From the NCBI GenBank assembly GCA_017394865.1, contig JAFPWT010000005.1, positions 1-37,436 on the forward strand: a stretch of DNA of 37,436 nt. Direction: 5' to 3'. Positions 1-5,917 of this stretch are shown here, in pieces (the stretch's first letter is position 1; each line of letters starts with the position of its first letter). The notes beneath the pieces were generated by a model, which worked only from the letters and a program-made list of their open reading frames with translations, ran no database searches and had not been told where the DNA came from. The position numbers and the translations under genes are program-made. This DNA comes from Bacteroidales bacterium (GTDB taxonomy: Bacteria > Bacteroidota > Bacteroidia > Bacteroidales > F082).

Positions 1-108
1 GAAGTAACCGGTCTCGACCGTAAGGTGGTGGACAAGGCCTTTGACGCACTGAAGAAAGAAGGCGCCATCGTGTCGCCCGTCCGCTGCAAATGGGAACCGG
101 CAAAATAA
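1..108 (+). CDS. C-terminal end of an unidentified protein (partial)
   Basis: The first frame is open from base 1 to the TAA at 106-108, giving the last 35 residues of a protein that begins outside the window. The tail reads as helix ([17 protein letters not shown]) followed by a short strand-like segment with PVRCKWEP. This pattern fits the recognition helix and wing at the end of a small winged-helix protein, but that is inference only. The next gene starts one base after the stop, so the two are probably co-transcribed. No family can be named from this fragment. Confidence 0.6.
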   Translation, partial: EVTGLDRKVVDKAFDALKKEGAIVSPVRCKWEPAK

Positions 109-109
109 G

Positions 110-1147
110 ATGAATCCCGTCGCCATCCGTTTGCTCAACCAACAATTGGTCGCACCTCAGTTCAGCGATCCCGCCGAAGTGGTCAGCCATTTGGGCGCCA
201 TTCAAGCTCAAGAGTATCGCCTGATGCGATGGGCCGTGGCAATGCGTACCAAAAAGCCGTCCGCTAAGGCTTTTAAAAAGGCCTTCGACGATGGGCGCAT
301 CATCCGTCTGCACCTGATGCGAGGGACCTGGCAACTGGTGACTGCCGAGGACTATTGGTCGATGCTCGGGCTTTGTGCAGCCAAAGCCATCGCCGTGACC
401 AAAGGCTGGATGAGCAGCAATAAAATCAGCATCCCTGACGATGAACTGATGCGCATCCGCGAGTTATTGGCTCAAACGGCAGCTGATAAAAGGAGCGTCA
501 CCAAGGAGGATTTCGTTCAAGCACTGGCTGAGAAAGACATCCACATGGACGAACATCGACTGTCTTATCACATCCGCATGGCCGAGCTCTCAGGAACGCT
601 GTGCAGTGGCGATCTTCTCCCCATGAAAGCCTCATACGCTCTCACAGCCAGCAAGGTAAAGTCCAAAGGGCAAACGGATCGTGACGAAGCCTTGAAGCGC
701 TTCACCCAGAAGTATTTCCAAAGCCGACAACCAGCCACGCTGGAAGATTTTGTCTGGTGGTCAGGACTGAACATCAGCGACTGCCGCAAAGGCATCGAAC
801 TCTTGGGCAACGCCATCCATACTGAGCGGTGGAGAGGTCGCGATTTCTACCTGACCGACGATTGCCGCACACGGGGGTTCCGAAAAGACAAGTTCCACTT
901 GATTCCCCCATACGACGAATATCTGATCGGCTATAAGAGTCGCGACATTGTGTTGCCTCCCGAACACCGTCACCACGCCCACAACAATAGTGGCATCTTT
1001 CAGCCCATCATCACCCACGACGGGATGGTTTGCGGCAACTGGTCTCCTTTTAAGGAGGATGTCCAAGTGGAATTTTTCAACGGTGATTTTGGTGCCGAGG
1101 ATGTCCAAAAAGCTTGGAAAGAATATAAAAAAGCAATGACGAATTAA
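110..1147 (+). CDS. AlkZ-like winged-helix DNA-binding protein (HTH_42 family)
   Basis: The 345-residue protein matches the HTH_42/AlkZ family, whose characterised members (AlkZ, YcaQ) are DNA glycosylases that unhook bulky or crosslinked alkyl lesions. Seen here are the N-terminal opening (IRLLNQQLV) and the segment LGAIQAQ with Gln32 and Gln34 in the position of the family QxQ catalytic motif. The conserved LHLMRGTWQLVTAEDY block follows at about 70-85, and a C-terminal region contains PPYDEYLIGYK. Length is slightly shorter than typical (350-400). It starts one base after the preceding stop and is followed 12 bp later by a nitroreductase, suggesting one operon. Glycosylase activity is inferred from the family; many members are untested. 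Family assignment is fairly sure. Confidence 0.8.
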   Translation: MNPVAIRLLNQQLVAPQFSDPAEVVSHLGAIQAQEYRLMRWAVAMRTKKPSAKAFKKAFDDGRIIRLHLMRGTWQLVTAEDYWSMLGLCAAKAIAVTKGWMSSNKISIPDDELMRIRELLAQTAADKRSVTKEDFVQALAEKDIHMDEHRLSYHIRMAELSGTLCSGDLLPMKASYALTASKVKSKGQTDRDEALKRFTQKYFQSRQPATLEDFVWWSGLNISDCRKGIELLGNAIHTERWRGRDFYLTDDCRTRGFRKDKFHLIPPYDEYLIGYKSRDIVLPPEHRHHAHNNSGIFQPIITHDGMVCGNWSPFKEDVQVEFFNGDFGAEDVQKAWKEYKKAMTN

Positions 1148-1159
1148 AATATCCCAAAA

Positions 1160-1852
1160 ATGACCCTCGAAGAAGCCATCCGCACCCGACACAGCGTGCG
1201 GCAATACCTCGAAAAACCCATTGAGGCAGAAAAGATCCAGCAACTGCAAGACCTCATCGACGAATGCAACCGCGAAGGAAGCCTTCACATTCAGTTGGTC
1301 ACCAACGAGCCAAAGGCTTTCGCCAGCGGCATCGCCCATTACAGCAAATTCCGCGGCGTGCGCAACTACATTGCCATGATTGGCAAGAAAGGCGACGATA
1401 TCAACCTCGGCTATTACGGCGAGAAAGTGGTGCTGTTGGCGCAATGTCTCGGGCTGAACACCTGTTGGGTGGCGATGTCATTCCGCAAGCAGCCCGACCA
1501 GTACGAGGTACTTCCCGACGAAAAGCTCGTTTGCGTGGTATCGCTCGGCTATGGTGAAAACCAGGGAAGACAACATCCTCAACGGAAAACCATCGCGGAT
1601 GTCACTGAAGACAAGCGGACCGCTGAAAAAAGCAGCCCTCTCCCCGACTGGTTCACCCATGGCATGGAGGCAGCATTGCTTGCCCCCACAGCCATTAACC
1701 AGCAGAAGTTCGTGTTCATCCTCCATGACGACAACAAGGCGGAGGCACGCACTCGTTTCACGCTGCTCAACGGCTACGCTCCCATCGACCTTGGCATCGC
1801 AAAATGCCATTTCGAGATTGGTGCCGGAAAGGAAAACTTTGAATGGATCTAA
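1160..1852 (+). CDS. Nitroreductase family protein (TM1586-like)
   Basis: This 230-residue protein begins with the nitroreductase signature: helix MTLEEAIRTRHSVRQY with the FMN-phosphate-binding RHSVRQY at 10-16. The body resembles the TM1586-type subgroup, in which two half-domains are fused in one chain (GYYGEKVVLLAQCLGLNTCWV in the first half; LLAPTAINQQKFVF in the second half). The family uses FMN and NAD(P)H to reduce nitro or quinone compounds; the substrate cannot be read from the sequence. It lies 12 bp after the AlkZ-like gene and before a decayed ferredoxin-like gene, in a plus-strand run of redox and accessory genes. Confidence 0.85.
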   Translation: MTLEEAIRTRHSVRQYLEKPIEAEKIQQLQDLIDECNREGSLHIQLVTNEPKAFASGIAHYSKFRGVRNYIAMIGKKGDDINLGYYGEKVVLLAQCLGLNTCWVAMSFRKQPDQYEVLPDEKLVCVVSLGYGENQGRQHPQRKTIADVTEDKRTAEKSSPLPDWFTHGMEAALLAPTAINQQKFVFILHDDNKAEARTRFTLLNGYAPIDLGIAKCHFEIGAGKENFEWI

Positions 1853-1878
1853 GACAAACAATCAAAACATTATAAGCC

Positions 1879-1976
1879 ATGATAAAAGAATACAAAACCG
1901 ACGATTTGACCATCATTTGGCAGCAACCATTGAGGCTTGTCCTTCAGGTGCCCTGACCTACAAACTGAACAAATAA
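1879..1976 (+). pseudogene. Remnant of a YjdI-type (4Fe-4S) mono-cluster protein gene with internal deletion
   Basis: From ATG 1879 the reading frame gives MIKEYKTDDLTIIW, the usual start of YjdI/Fer4_19 proteins in Bacteroidetes. It then diverges and stops early at about 1956. In another frame (about 1918-1976) the DNA encodes ATIEACPSGALTYKLNK and a TAA, which is the usual C-terminal end of the same family (CPSGAL motif). The middle, which should hold the first cluster cysteines and the KPWI region (roughly 40 residues), is absent, and the two ends are in different frames. The acetyltransferase 7 bp downstream is a YjdJ-type protein, the partner of YjdI in E. coli, which supports the identification. 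A deletion with frame change is inferred; sequencing error alone cannot explain the missing segment. Confidence 0.7.
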
Positions 1977-1983
1977 CGAGGCA

Positions 1984-2277
1984 ATGGAGATCGTTCATAA
2001 AAACAGCGCCAAAAACGGTTTATTCATCGCCCAAGAGGACGGCCAAAGAATCGGCTATATCTCCTACGACTGGTTTGAGCCCAACATTCTCGGCCTGATG
2101 CATACCGTGGTGAGCCCAGAATACCGTGGACATGGCGTAGCCAAGGCATTGCTTGACGCCACTGTCAATTACGCCCGCGATAACGGAATCCTTATCCATG
2201 CCGTCTGCTCCTACGCCGTCAAAGAATTCCAAAATCCGGAATACGACGATGTGAACTATTTCAAGCAAAAGCCTTAA
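1984..2277 (+). CDS. YjdJ-type GNAT N-acetyltransferase
   Basis: This is a 97-residue minimal GNAT domain of the Acetyltransf_CG/YjdJ type. The acetyl-CoA binding loop is visible as EYRGHG (Arg48-Gly51), followed by helix VAKALLDATVNYARDNG. A conserved Cys comes next (AVCSYAVKEFQ), and the C-terminus contains the YDDV segment. Substrate unknown. It starts 7 bp after the wrecked yjdI-like gene and ends 2 bp before the serine hydrolase gene. Its intact state next to a broken partner suggests it can function alone or is on the way to loss. Confidence 0.85.
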   Translation: MEIVHKNSAKNGLFIAQEDGQRIGYISYDWFEPNILGLMHTVVSPEYRGHGVAKALLDATVNYARDNGILIHAVCSYAVKEFQNPEYDDVNYFKQKP

Positions 2278-2279
2278 TA

Positions 2280-3461
2280 ATGAAAAAAACCAAAATCTTC
2301 TTCAAGACTGTCGTATTCGCCCTCTGCGCACTATATCTGTCTTCTTGTGCCATCATCAGAGGTTATCGGGCCGATGGACTGGACGGACCGAATATCTTCA
2401 GCTTTGAGCATTGCGAACACGACACCATTGCTAAAGGCGATCAATCGTTTCAGTTTCCTGTCGCTATGAATAGGCCCTACTGGCTTGACACGCTGCATTT
2501 CTACAATGAGGCACCGAGATGCGTCAATATGACCTTTGAAGAGGCAATCAAAGATGCCAGCAGAACGCAGGGGGTGATGATTATCCACAACGACAGCATC
2601 GTTTACGAGAAGTATTGGGGCGACTTTTCGGCCGACCGACTGGCCACCGTCTTCTCCGTATCCAAATCCATCACATCACTGCTATGCGGCATCGCCGTTG
2701 ACGAGGGGTATATCAAAAGCATCGACGACCCAGTCACCAAATACCTGCCCGAACTGAAAAGGAAGGACCCAAAGTGGGAACGCCTCACCATCCGCCATCT
2801 GCTGAATATGGAGAGCGGGCTGGACTTCGATGACGAATATGAGTTCAATATCAAGGAGTTGAAAACGGTCAACGCCATCGCAAGATTGAACTATGGTCAC
2901 AACATCATGAGGCAAATCAAAGGACTGAAATTCCGCTGCGAGCCTGGCACCGAGTTCCGCTATGAGAGTATGACCACAGCCATCCTCGGTGTAGTCATTG
3001 AGCGAGCCACAGGCATTCACTATGCCGATTATCTCAGTGAAAAGGTGTGGAAACCGCTCCAGATGGAGTCAGTGGCACTGATCAATATCGACAGCCGCAA
3101 GCACCATGTCGCCCACGCCTTTGGCGGCATCACCTGCACCCTGAAAGACCTGGCAAAAATCGGCCGCCTCTATCTGAACAATGGCGTATGGGACGGAAAA
3201 CGCATCGTCAGCGAGGAATGGATACACCTGACTACCGATTTTAATCCCAAGTTGTGCTATCATTACAGTTGGTATGACGTTCGGTATGAAAACTTTAGAA
3301 CGGGACAGTATCCGGGCTTTTACGCACTAGGCATTTGTAATCAGGTTCTTTACGTCAACCCTTATAAAAACCTAATTATGGTTAGGATCGGCTTGAGCAA
3401 CAATGGCCCGGCTGTCATTCCGGTAGTGTTTGAGACGCTGAGTAATCGGTGGGTTGAATAA
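2280..3461 (+). CDS. Serine hydrolase lipoprotein, beta-lactamase class C fold
   Basis: The 393-residue protein starts with a lipoprotein signal peptide (lipobox LSSC, Cys23), so it should be anchored on the periplasmic or outer side. The catalytic SxxK is seen at Ser126-Val-Ser-Lys129 in VFSVSKSITSLL. A FRYESM segment stands where the Tyr-x-Asn/Ser motif belongs. The third motif is not the classical HxG; HYSWYDV is the likely counterpart, as in esterase or 6-aminohexanoate-oligomer-hydrolase-like members. The family includes esterases, amidases and DD-peptidases, and beta-lactam hydrolysis is not implied. It follows the acetyltransferase by 2 bp and is probably in the same transcript. Confidence 0.85.
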   Translation: MKKTKIFFKTVVFALCALYLSSCAIIRGYRADGLDGPNIFSFEHCEHDTIAKGDQSFQFPVAMNRPYWLDTLHFYNEAPRCVNMTFEEAIKDASRTQGVMIIHNDSIVYEKYWGDFSADRLATVFSVSKSITSLLCGIAVDEGYIKSIDDPVTKYLPELKRKDPKWERLTIRHLLNMESGLDFDDEYEFNIKELKTVNAIARLNYGHNIMRQIKGLKFRCEPGTEFRYESMTTAILGVVIERATGIHYADYLSEKVWKPLQMESVALINIDSRKHHVAHAFGGITCTLKDLAKIGRLYLNNGVWDGKRIVSEEWIHLTTDFNPKLCYHYSWYDVRYENFRTGQYPGFYALGICNQVLYVNPYKNLIMVRIGLSNNGPAVIPVVFETLSNRWVE

Positions 3462-3487
3462 CTCCTAAAAGACTATAACATAACGAT

Positions 3488-4093
3488 ATGAAACAACAAC
3501 TCATCTTTGCAGCCCTCACCCTTTTGCTTGCCACGGGCTGCAACCAACAGGAACCAGAACAATCAACCATGAATAAAGAGAATAAAGAATTGACCGCCTT
3601 TGATGTTCAAAAGGAATTTGAAAAGAACGGATTCACTTGGTTTACCGAGAACCTCATCCTATGCAGTGGCGACACCACACGCAGCAACGCCATGACCATC
3701 GGTTGGGGCGGCATCGGCAACTATTTGGGTCACGACCGTCCGGCGGTGACGGTGTATGTGGCGCCGGGCCGCTACACGTGGAAGTTTATGGAAAAGTATC
3801 CGCGATTCACCATCATGCAGTTCGACGACCCCGACATCTGGGTGTATATGGGCCGTAACAGCGGACGTGACGGCGACAAAGCCGCGGCCCTCGGCCTCCA
3901 TGTGGCCTACACCGAACACGGCACCCCCTATTACGAGGAAGCCAACTTAGTCATTGAATGCGAAACCATGTCGGTTTGGCACCAAACAGAGCAGGACTTC
4001 CGCAACGATACGCCTAAAAAGTGGTATGACGGCTTTGATGCCGGCATCCACACCGTTTATGTCGGTGAAATCATTGGAGCATGGAGGAGATAA
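3488..4093 (+). CDS. Flavin reductase-like (FMN-binding split barrel) lipoprotein
   Basis: The N-terminus is a lipoprotein signal (lipobox ATGC, Cys18) followed by a Glu/Gln-rich linker. The rest resembles the flavin-reductase-like FMN-binding split-barrel family (NAMTIGWGGIGNYLGHDRPAV, then VYVAPGRYTWKFM, and a conserved HTVYVGEI near the end). Such proteins bind FMN and reduce flavins or act as oxidoreductases. A lipid-anchored version is less common than the cytosolic form, so the signal peptide is a real feature to note: it predicts an envelope location. Length 201. It ends 3 bp before a small unknown gene. Confidence 0.75.
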   Translation: MKQQLIFAALTLLLATGCNQQEPEQSTMNKENKELTAFDVQKEFEKNGFTWFTENLILCSGDTTRSNAMTIGWGGIGNYLGHDRPAVTVYVAPGRYTWKFMEKYPRFTIMQFDDPDIWVYMGRNSGRDGDKAAALGLHVAYTEHGTPYYEEANLVIECETMSVWHQTEQDFRNDTPKKWYDGFDAGIHTVYVGEIIGAWRR

Positions 4094-4096
4094 ACA

Positions 4097-4330
4097 ATGA
4101 CCATTGACACCACCAATATGTGTTCGCACCTGCAAAGGAAGCTGTTTGAGGAGAATGGCGAATACCATCAACTTTGGATGGCGATACAAGATGACCCAGA
4201 ACTGACAGCTGTGGTTCGCTCACGACAGCTGCATATTTACCGCAATGGCAAGAAGGTGTTGGTGCTTGCGGGAAAGTCGGCACCGAAAATCATCAGGGAA
4301 GATAAGATCAACGAGTTGTTTACAGTTTAA
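4097..4330 (+). CDS. Small protein of unknown function (77 aa)
   Basis: I do not recognise this 77-residue protein with certainty. It is hydrophilic, without signal peptide or membrane segment. It has an N-terminal helical half (LQRKLFEENGEYHQLWMAIQ) and a C-terminal half that looks like strand-turn-strand (LHIYRNGKKVLVLAG). Its codon use looks like that of real genes, and it starts 3 bp after the preceding stop. It resembles the start of longer uncharacterised Bacteroidetes proteins known to me only from memory, so it could be a truncated remnant. It converges on the Abi_2 gene with a 10 bp gap. Confidence 0.5.
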   Translation: MTIDTTNMCSHLQRKLFEENGEYHQLWMAIQDDPELTAVVRSRQLHIYRNGKKVLVLAGKSAPKIIREDKINELFTV

Positions 4331-4340
4331 AAACGAGTTC

Positions 4341-5240
4341 TTATTTCCAAAGAGGTTCCTTCTTCCATCCTTTCGGGAATCCCATTGCTGCGGCATCTAC
4401 CGAAGGATACTTCTTCAAAAGCCGTTTTAGGTCTTTCGAAAAGGTGTTTTGCGCATCAATGGCATTGAGCAGATAGGCAATGCAGCAAAGTTGGGGATAG
4501 ATTTTGTCTGGAGGGAACGAGAAGTCGGTTAACCACTTGTGACCGGCCAATGTTCTCGGCATTTGTGGCTTCACTGCATAACGGCGGTTCCAAATGCGCG
4601 AATGATGGGCACAGAAATTCCTAAGCGATGTCAAGCTTTCCATCCAACTATTCAAGAATTCATGCTGAGGAAGCCCAAAATCTTCAGCCACAGATTTTTT
4701 GTTGGCTTTATCATAGAAATTCTGGTAAAGCTTCGATAACGTTCCAAACGACACAGTTTCGAGTGTTTTCCAAGCCGGAGGGAAAGACGGCCTATCGTAC
4801 CGATCGAAATGTTCTTTGATAAACTCCTCTTTACTCCTATGCAATTCACGATCAACACTGCTTAGATGTTCAGCAAAAAGATGGCCGTCGGTAGCCATAT
4901 CCACTTGCGTAAACCAAAATGGCGTGTGGCTGCGTGAAAAATGATGGTTGACTCGGGAACGAAGTGCCACCTCAATTTGTCGTGTGGCACCAAATACCAT
5001 ATCACGCAAAGTGGTGTCGAACTTATAGAGCGCCAAAGCTTGGTCTAATGTAGCGCCTTTTCGGAATTCATGAGTCTGCTTATCAATTTCCATGGGACGG
5101 AAATAACAGGCAATACGGAAATAACTGACCGATGAAAGAGTGCGAAGAGCCTCCTGTTCGTCAGTGACTTGAAGGCCACGCTGTTTCAGCATGGAAAGTA
5201 AGTCGGGCGTGTCGAGTGCAATCTTATTATAGTTTTCCAT
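4341..5240 (-). CDS. Abi_2 family (AbiD/AbiF-like) abortive infection HEPN protein
   Basis: This roughly 299-residue protein belongs to Abi_2, which includes lactococcal AbiD and AbiF phage-abortion proteins. Seen are the N-terminal region (LLSMLKQRGLQVTD, then VSYFRIACYFRP), the middle DTTLRDMVFGATRQIEVALRS block, and the HEPN RNase motif RNFCAH (Arg207-x4-His212 counted from ATG 5240). The open frame extends to a TTG at 5246, but the ATG at 5240 (MENYNKIALD) is the likelier start. HEPN R-x4-6-H proteins are typically metal-independent RNases that act as toxins. The gene is on the strand opposite its left-hand neighbours, in AT-richer surroundings with gene debris, consistent with horizontal acquisition. 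A structured leader RNA lies just upstream. Confidence 0.85.
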   Translation of the reverse strand: MENYNKIALDTPDLLSMLKQRGLQVTDEQEALRTLSSVSYFRIACYFRPMEIDKQTHEFRKGATLDQALALYKFDTTLRDMVFGATRQIEVALRSRVNHHFSRSHTPFWFTQVDMATDGHLFAEHLSSVDRELHRSKEEFIKEHFDRYDRPSFPPAWKTLETVSFGTLSKLYQNFYDKANKKSVAEDFGLPQHEFLNSWMESLTSLRNFCAHHSRIWNRRYAVKPQMPRTLAGHKWLTDFSFPPDKIYPQLCCIAYLLNAIDAQNTFSKDLKRLLKKYPSVDAAAMGFPKGWKKEPLWK

Positions 5241-5273
5241 AGGCAAATAAATATTACATGGCCTATTTGTACC

Positions 5274-5340
5274 TCGACTATAATAAAAAAAGTCTCACCC
5301 TGGTACGCTGCTTTTCAGCTCGCGTGGTGAGAATGGTCGA
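5274..5340 (-). ncRNA. Candidate structured RNA upstream of Abi_2 gene (abiF-RNA-like), with terminator-like T tract
   Basis: On the minus strand a transcript starting near 5340 would fold as nested stems. The outer TCGAC (5340-5336) pairs with GTCGA (5278-5274), and TCTCACC (5332-5326) pairs with GGTGAGA (5299-5293). Inside is GCTG/CAGC with an AAAAG loop, flanked by AC/GT. The 7 bp stem is followed at once by C and seven T (5291-5285), so it could end transcription and release a roughly 55-nt RNA, or else attenuate the abi gene. A conserved RNA named abiF is known from computational surveys to lie upstream of such genes. Whether this copy matches that model has not been tested. Confidence 0.6.
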
Positions 5341-5342
5341 TG

Positions 5343-5372
5343 CAAAAATACAACAATATTTTTAATTGTCAA
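5343..5372 (-). promoter_or_regulatory. Bacteroidetes-type promoter for the Abi_2 locus
   Basis: On the minus strand TTG at 5372-5370 is followed by 19 bases and then TATTTTTG at 5350-5343, a full match to the Bacteroidetes -33/-7 consensus (TTG, N19-21, TAnnTTTG). The predicted transcript would begin near 5340-5338, exactly at the first arm of the outer stem of the hairpin structure. This leaves a leader of about 100 nt before ATG 5240. Confidence 0.65.
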
Positions 5373-5523
5373 GCGTTTTCGTAGCTTTTTTTCACTCCAG
5401 ACTTGAGAAATAAAGTCTAATCTAATTGAGATTATATGAGTTAAAAACGCAACTTTGCATATCTTAATTCATAATAAGTAACACAATGAGTATTGAATCC
5501 ATCATCGGTAATAACAGAATAGA
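5373..5523 (+). other. AT-rich spacer with a promoter-like sequence and a short gene-start fragment
   Basis: The plus strand has TTG at 5426-5428, 21 bases, then CAACTTTG at 5450-5457 (one mismatch to TAnnTTTG). An ATG follows at 5486 and opens MSIESIIGNNRI before the frame runs into the antisense of the decayed gene that ends at 5524. This looks like the severed start of a lost gene, with the junction near 5520. It is weak evidence and no family can be named. Confidence 0.3.
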
Positions 5524-5867
5524 CTACCAATTCTCACGAACTTTGGCTCGCTCGGCCATTAAACTGCGAATATCGTCCTTTTCTTGGTCAATTATGCTCA
5601 TCAGTTCGGCACGCTCGTCATCTGGAAGGATATCCCAGGCAACATCGGTGTAGGTTTTTTCGGAAAATGTGGTGTCGATGAGGTGCTTAAATGAAGCAGG
5701 TGAAAAGTGGTTGGGTGTTCATCATGATAAGACATTTTTAATCCATTCCATTATTCTCGGGGTTGCCTCCAATACAAATCCTGTCCTTTGTCACCAACTA
5801 CAACACGCAAAAAATGCGTGTTGCCCTCGCCTAATAAATCACCTCCATATAAAAACCCATCAGGCAT
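5524..5867 (-). pseudogene. Decayed gene, unknown family
   Basis: On the minus strand three coding-looking pieces lie in line. ATG 5867 to TAA 5751 encodes 38 residues (MPDGFLYGGDLLGEGN and onward). The TAA overlaps an ATG at 5751 that opens MEWIKNVLS and then meets two consecutive TGA codons (5724-5719). The same frame then continues for 64 codons (HFSPASFKHLIDTTFSEK, later LPDDERAELMSIIDQEKDDI) to TAG 5524. A neighbouring frame at 5735-5700 gives YHDEHPTTF, suggesting compensating frameshifts. The composition and helical pattern look like real protein, but there is no intact start-to-stop frame. It is oriented like the Abi_2 gene, so it may be what remains of a former neighbour in the same defence locus. 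I do not recognise the family. Confidence 0.45.
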
Positions 5868-5884
5868 AATTAAATGATTTTTAT

Positions 5885-5892
5885 TATCTTTG
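5885..5892 (+). promoter_or_regulatory. -7 element (TATCTTTG) of the FecR-like gene
   Basis: TATCTTTG matches TAnnTTTG and lies 26 bp before ATG 5918. No clear TTG is visible at the matching -33 distance. Confidence 0.45.
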
Positions 5893-5917
5893 CAACCAAA
5901 CAAAAAAACTATCCACC

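Noticed and set aside
761-1444. Long open frames antisense to real genes (for example 227 codons on the minus strand here, 470 codons at 20186-21598)
   Set aside because: They mirror GC-rich codon positions of convincing plus-strand genes, and their translations show no family features.
5719-5724. Possible recoding of TGA as an amino acid
   Set aside because: TGA ends several convincing genes in the window (pnuC, recA, the second Wzz-like gene), so the two consecutive TGA codons are better explained by gene decay.
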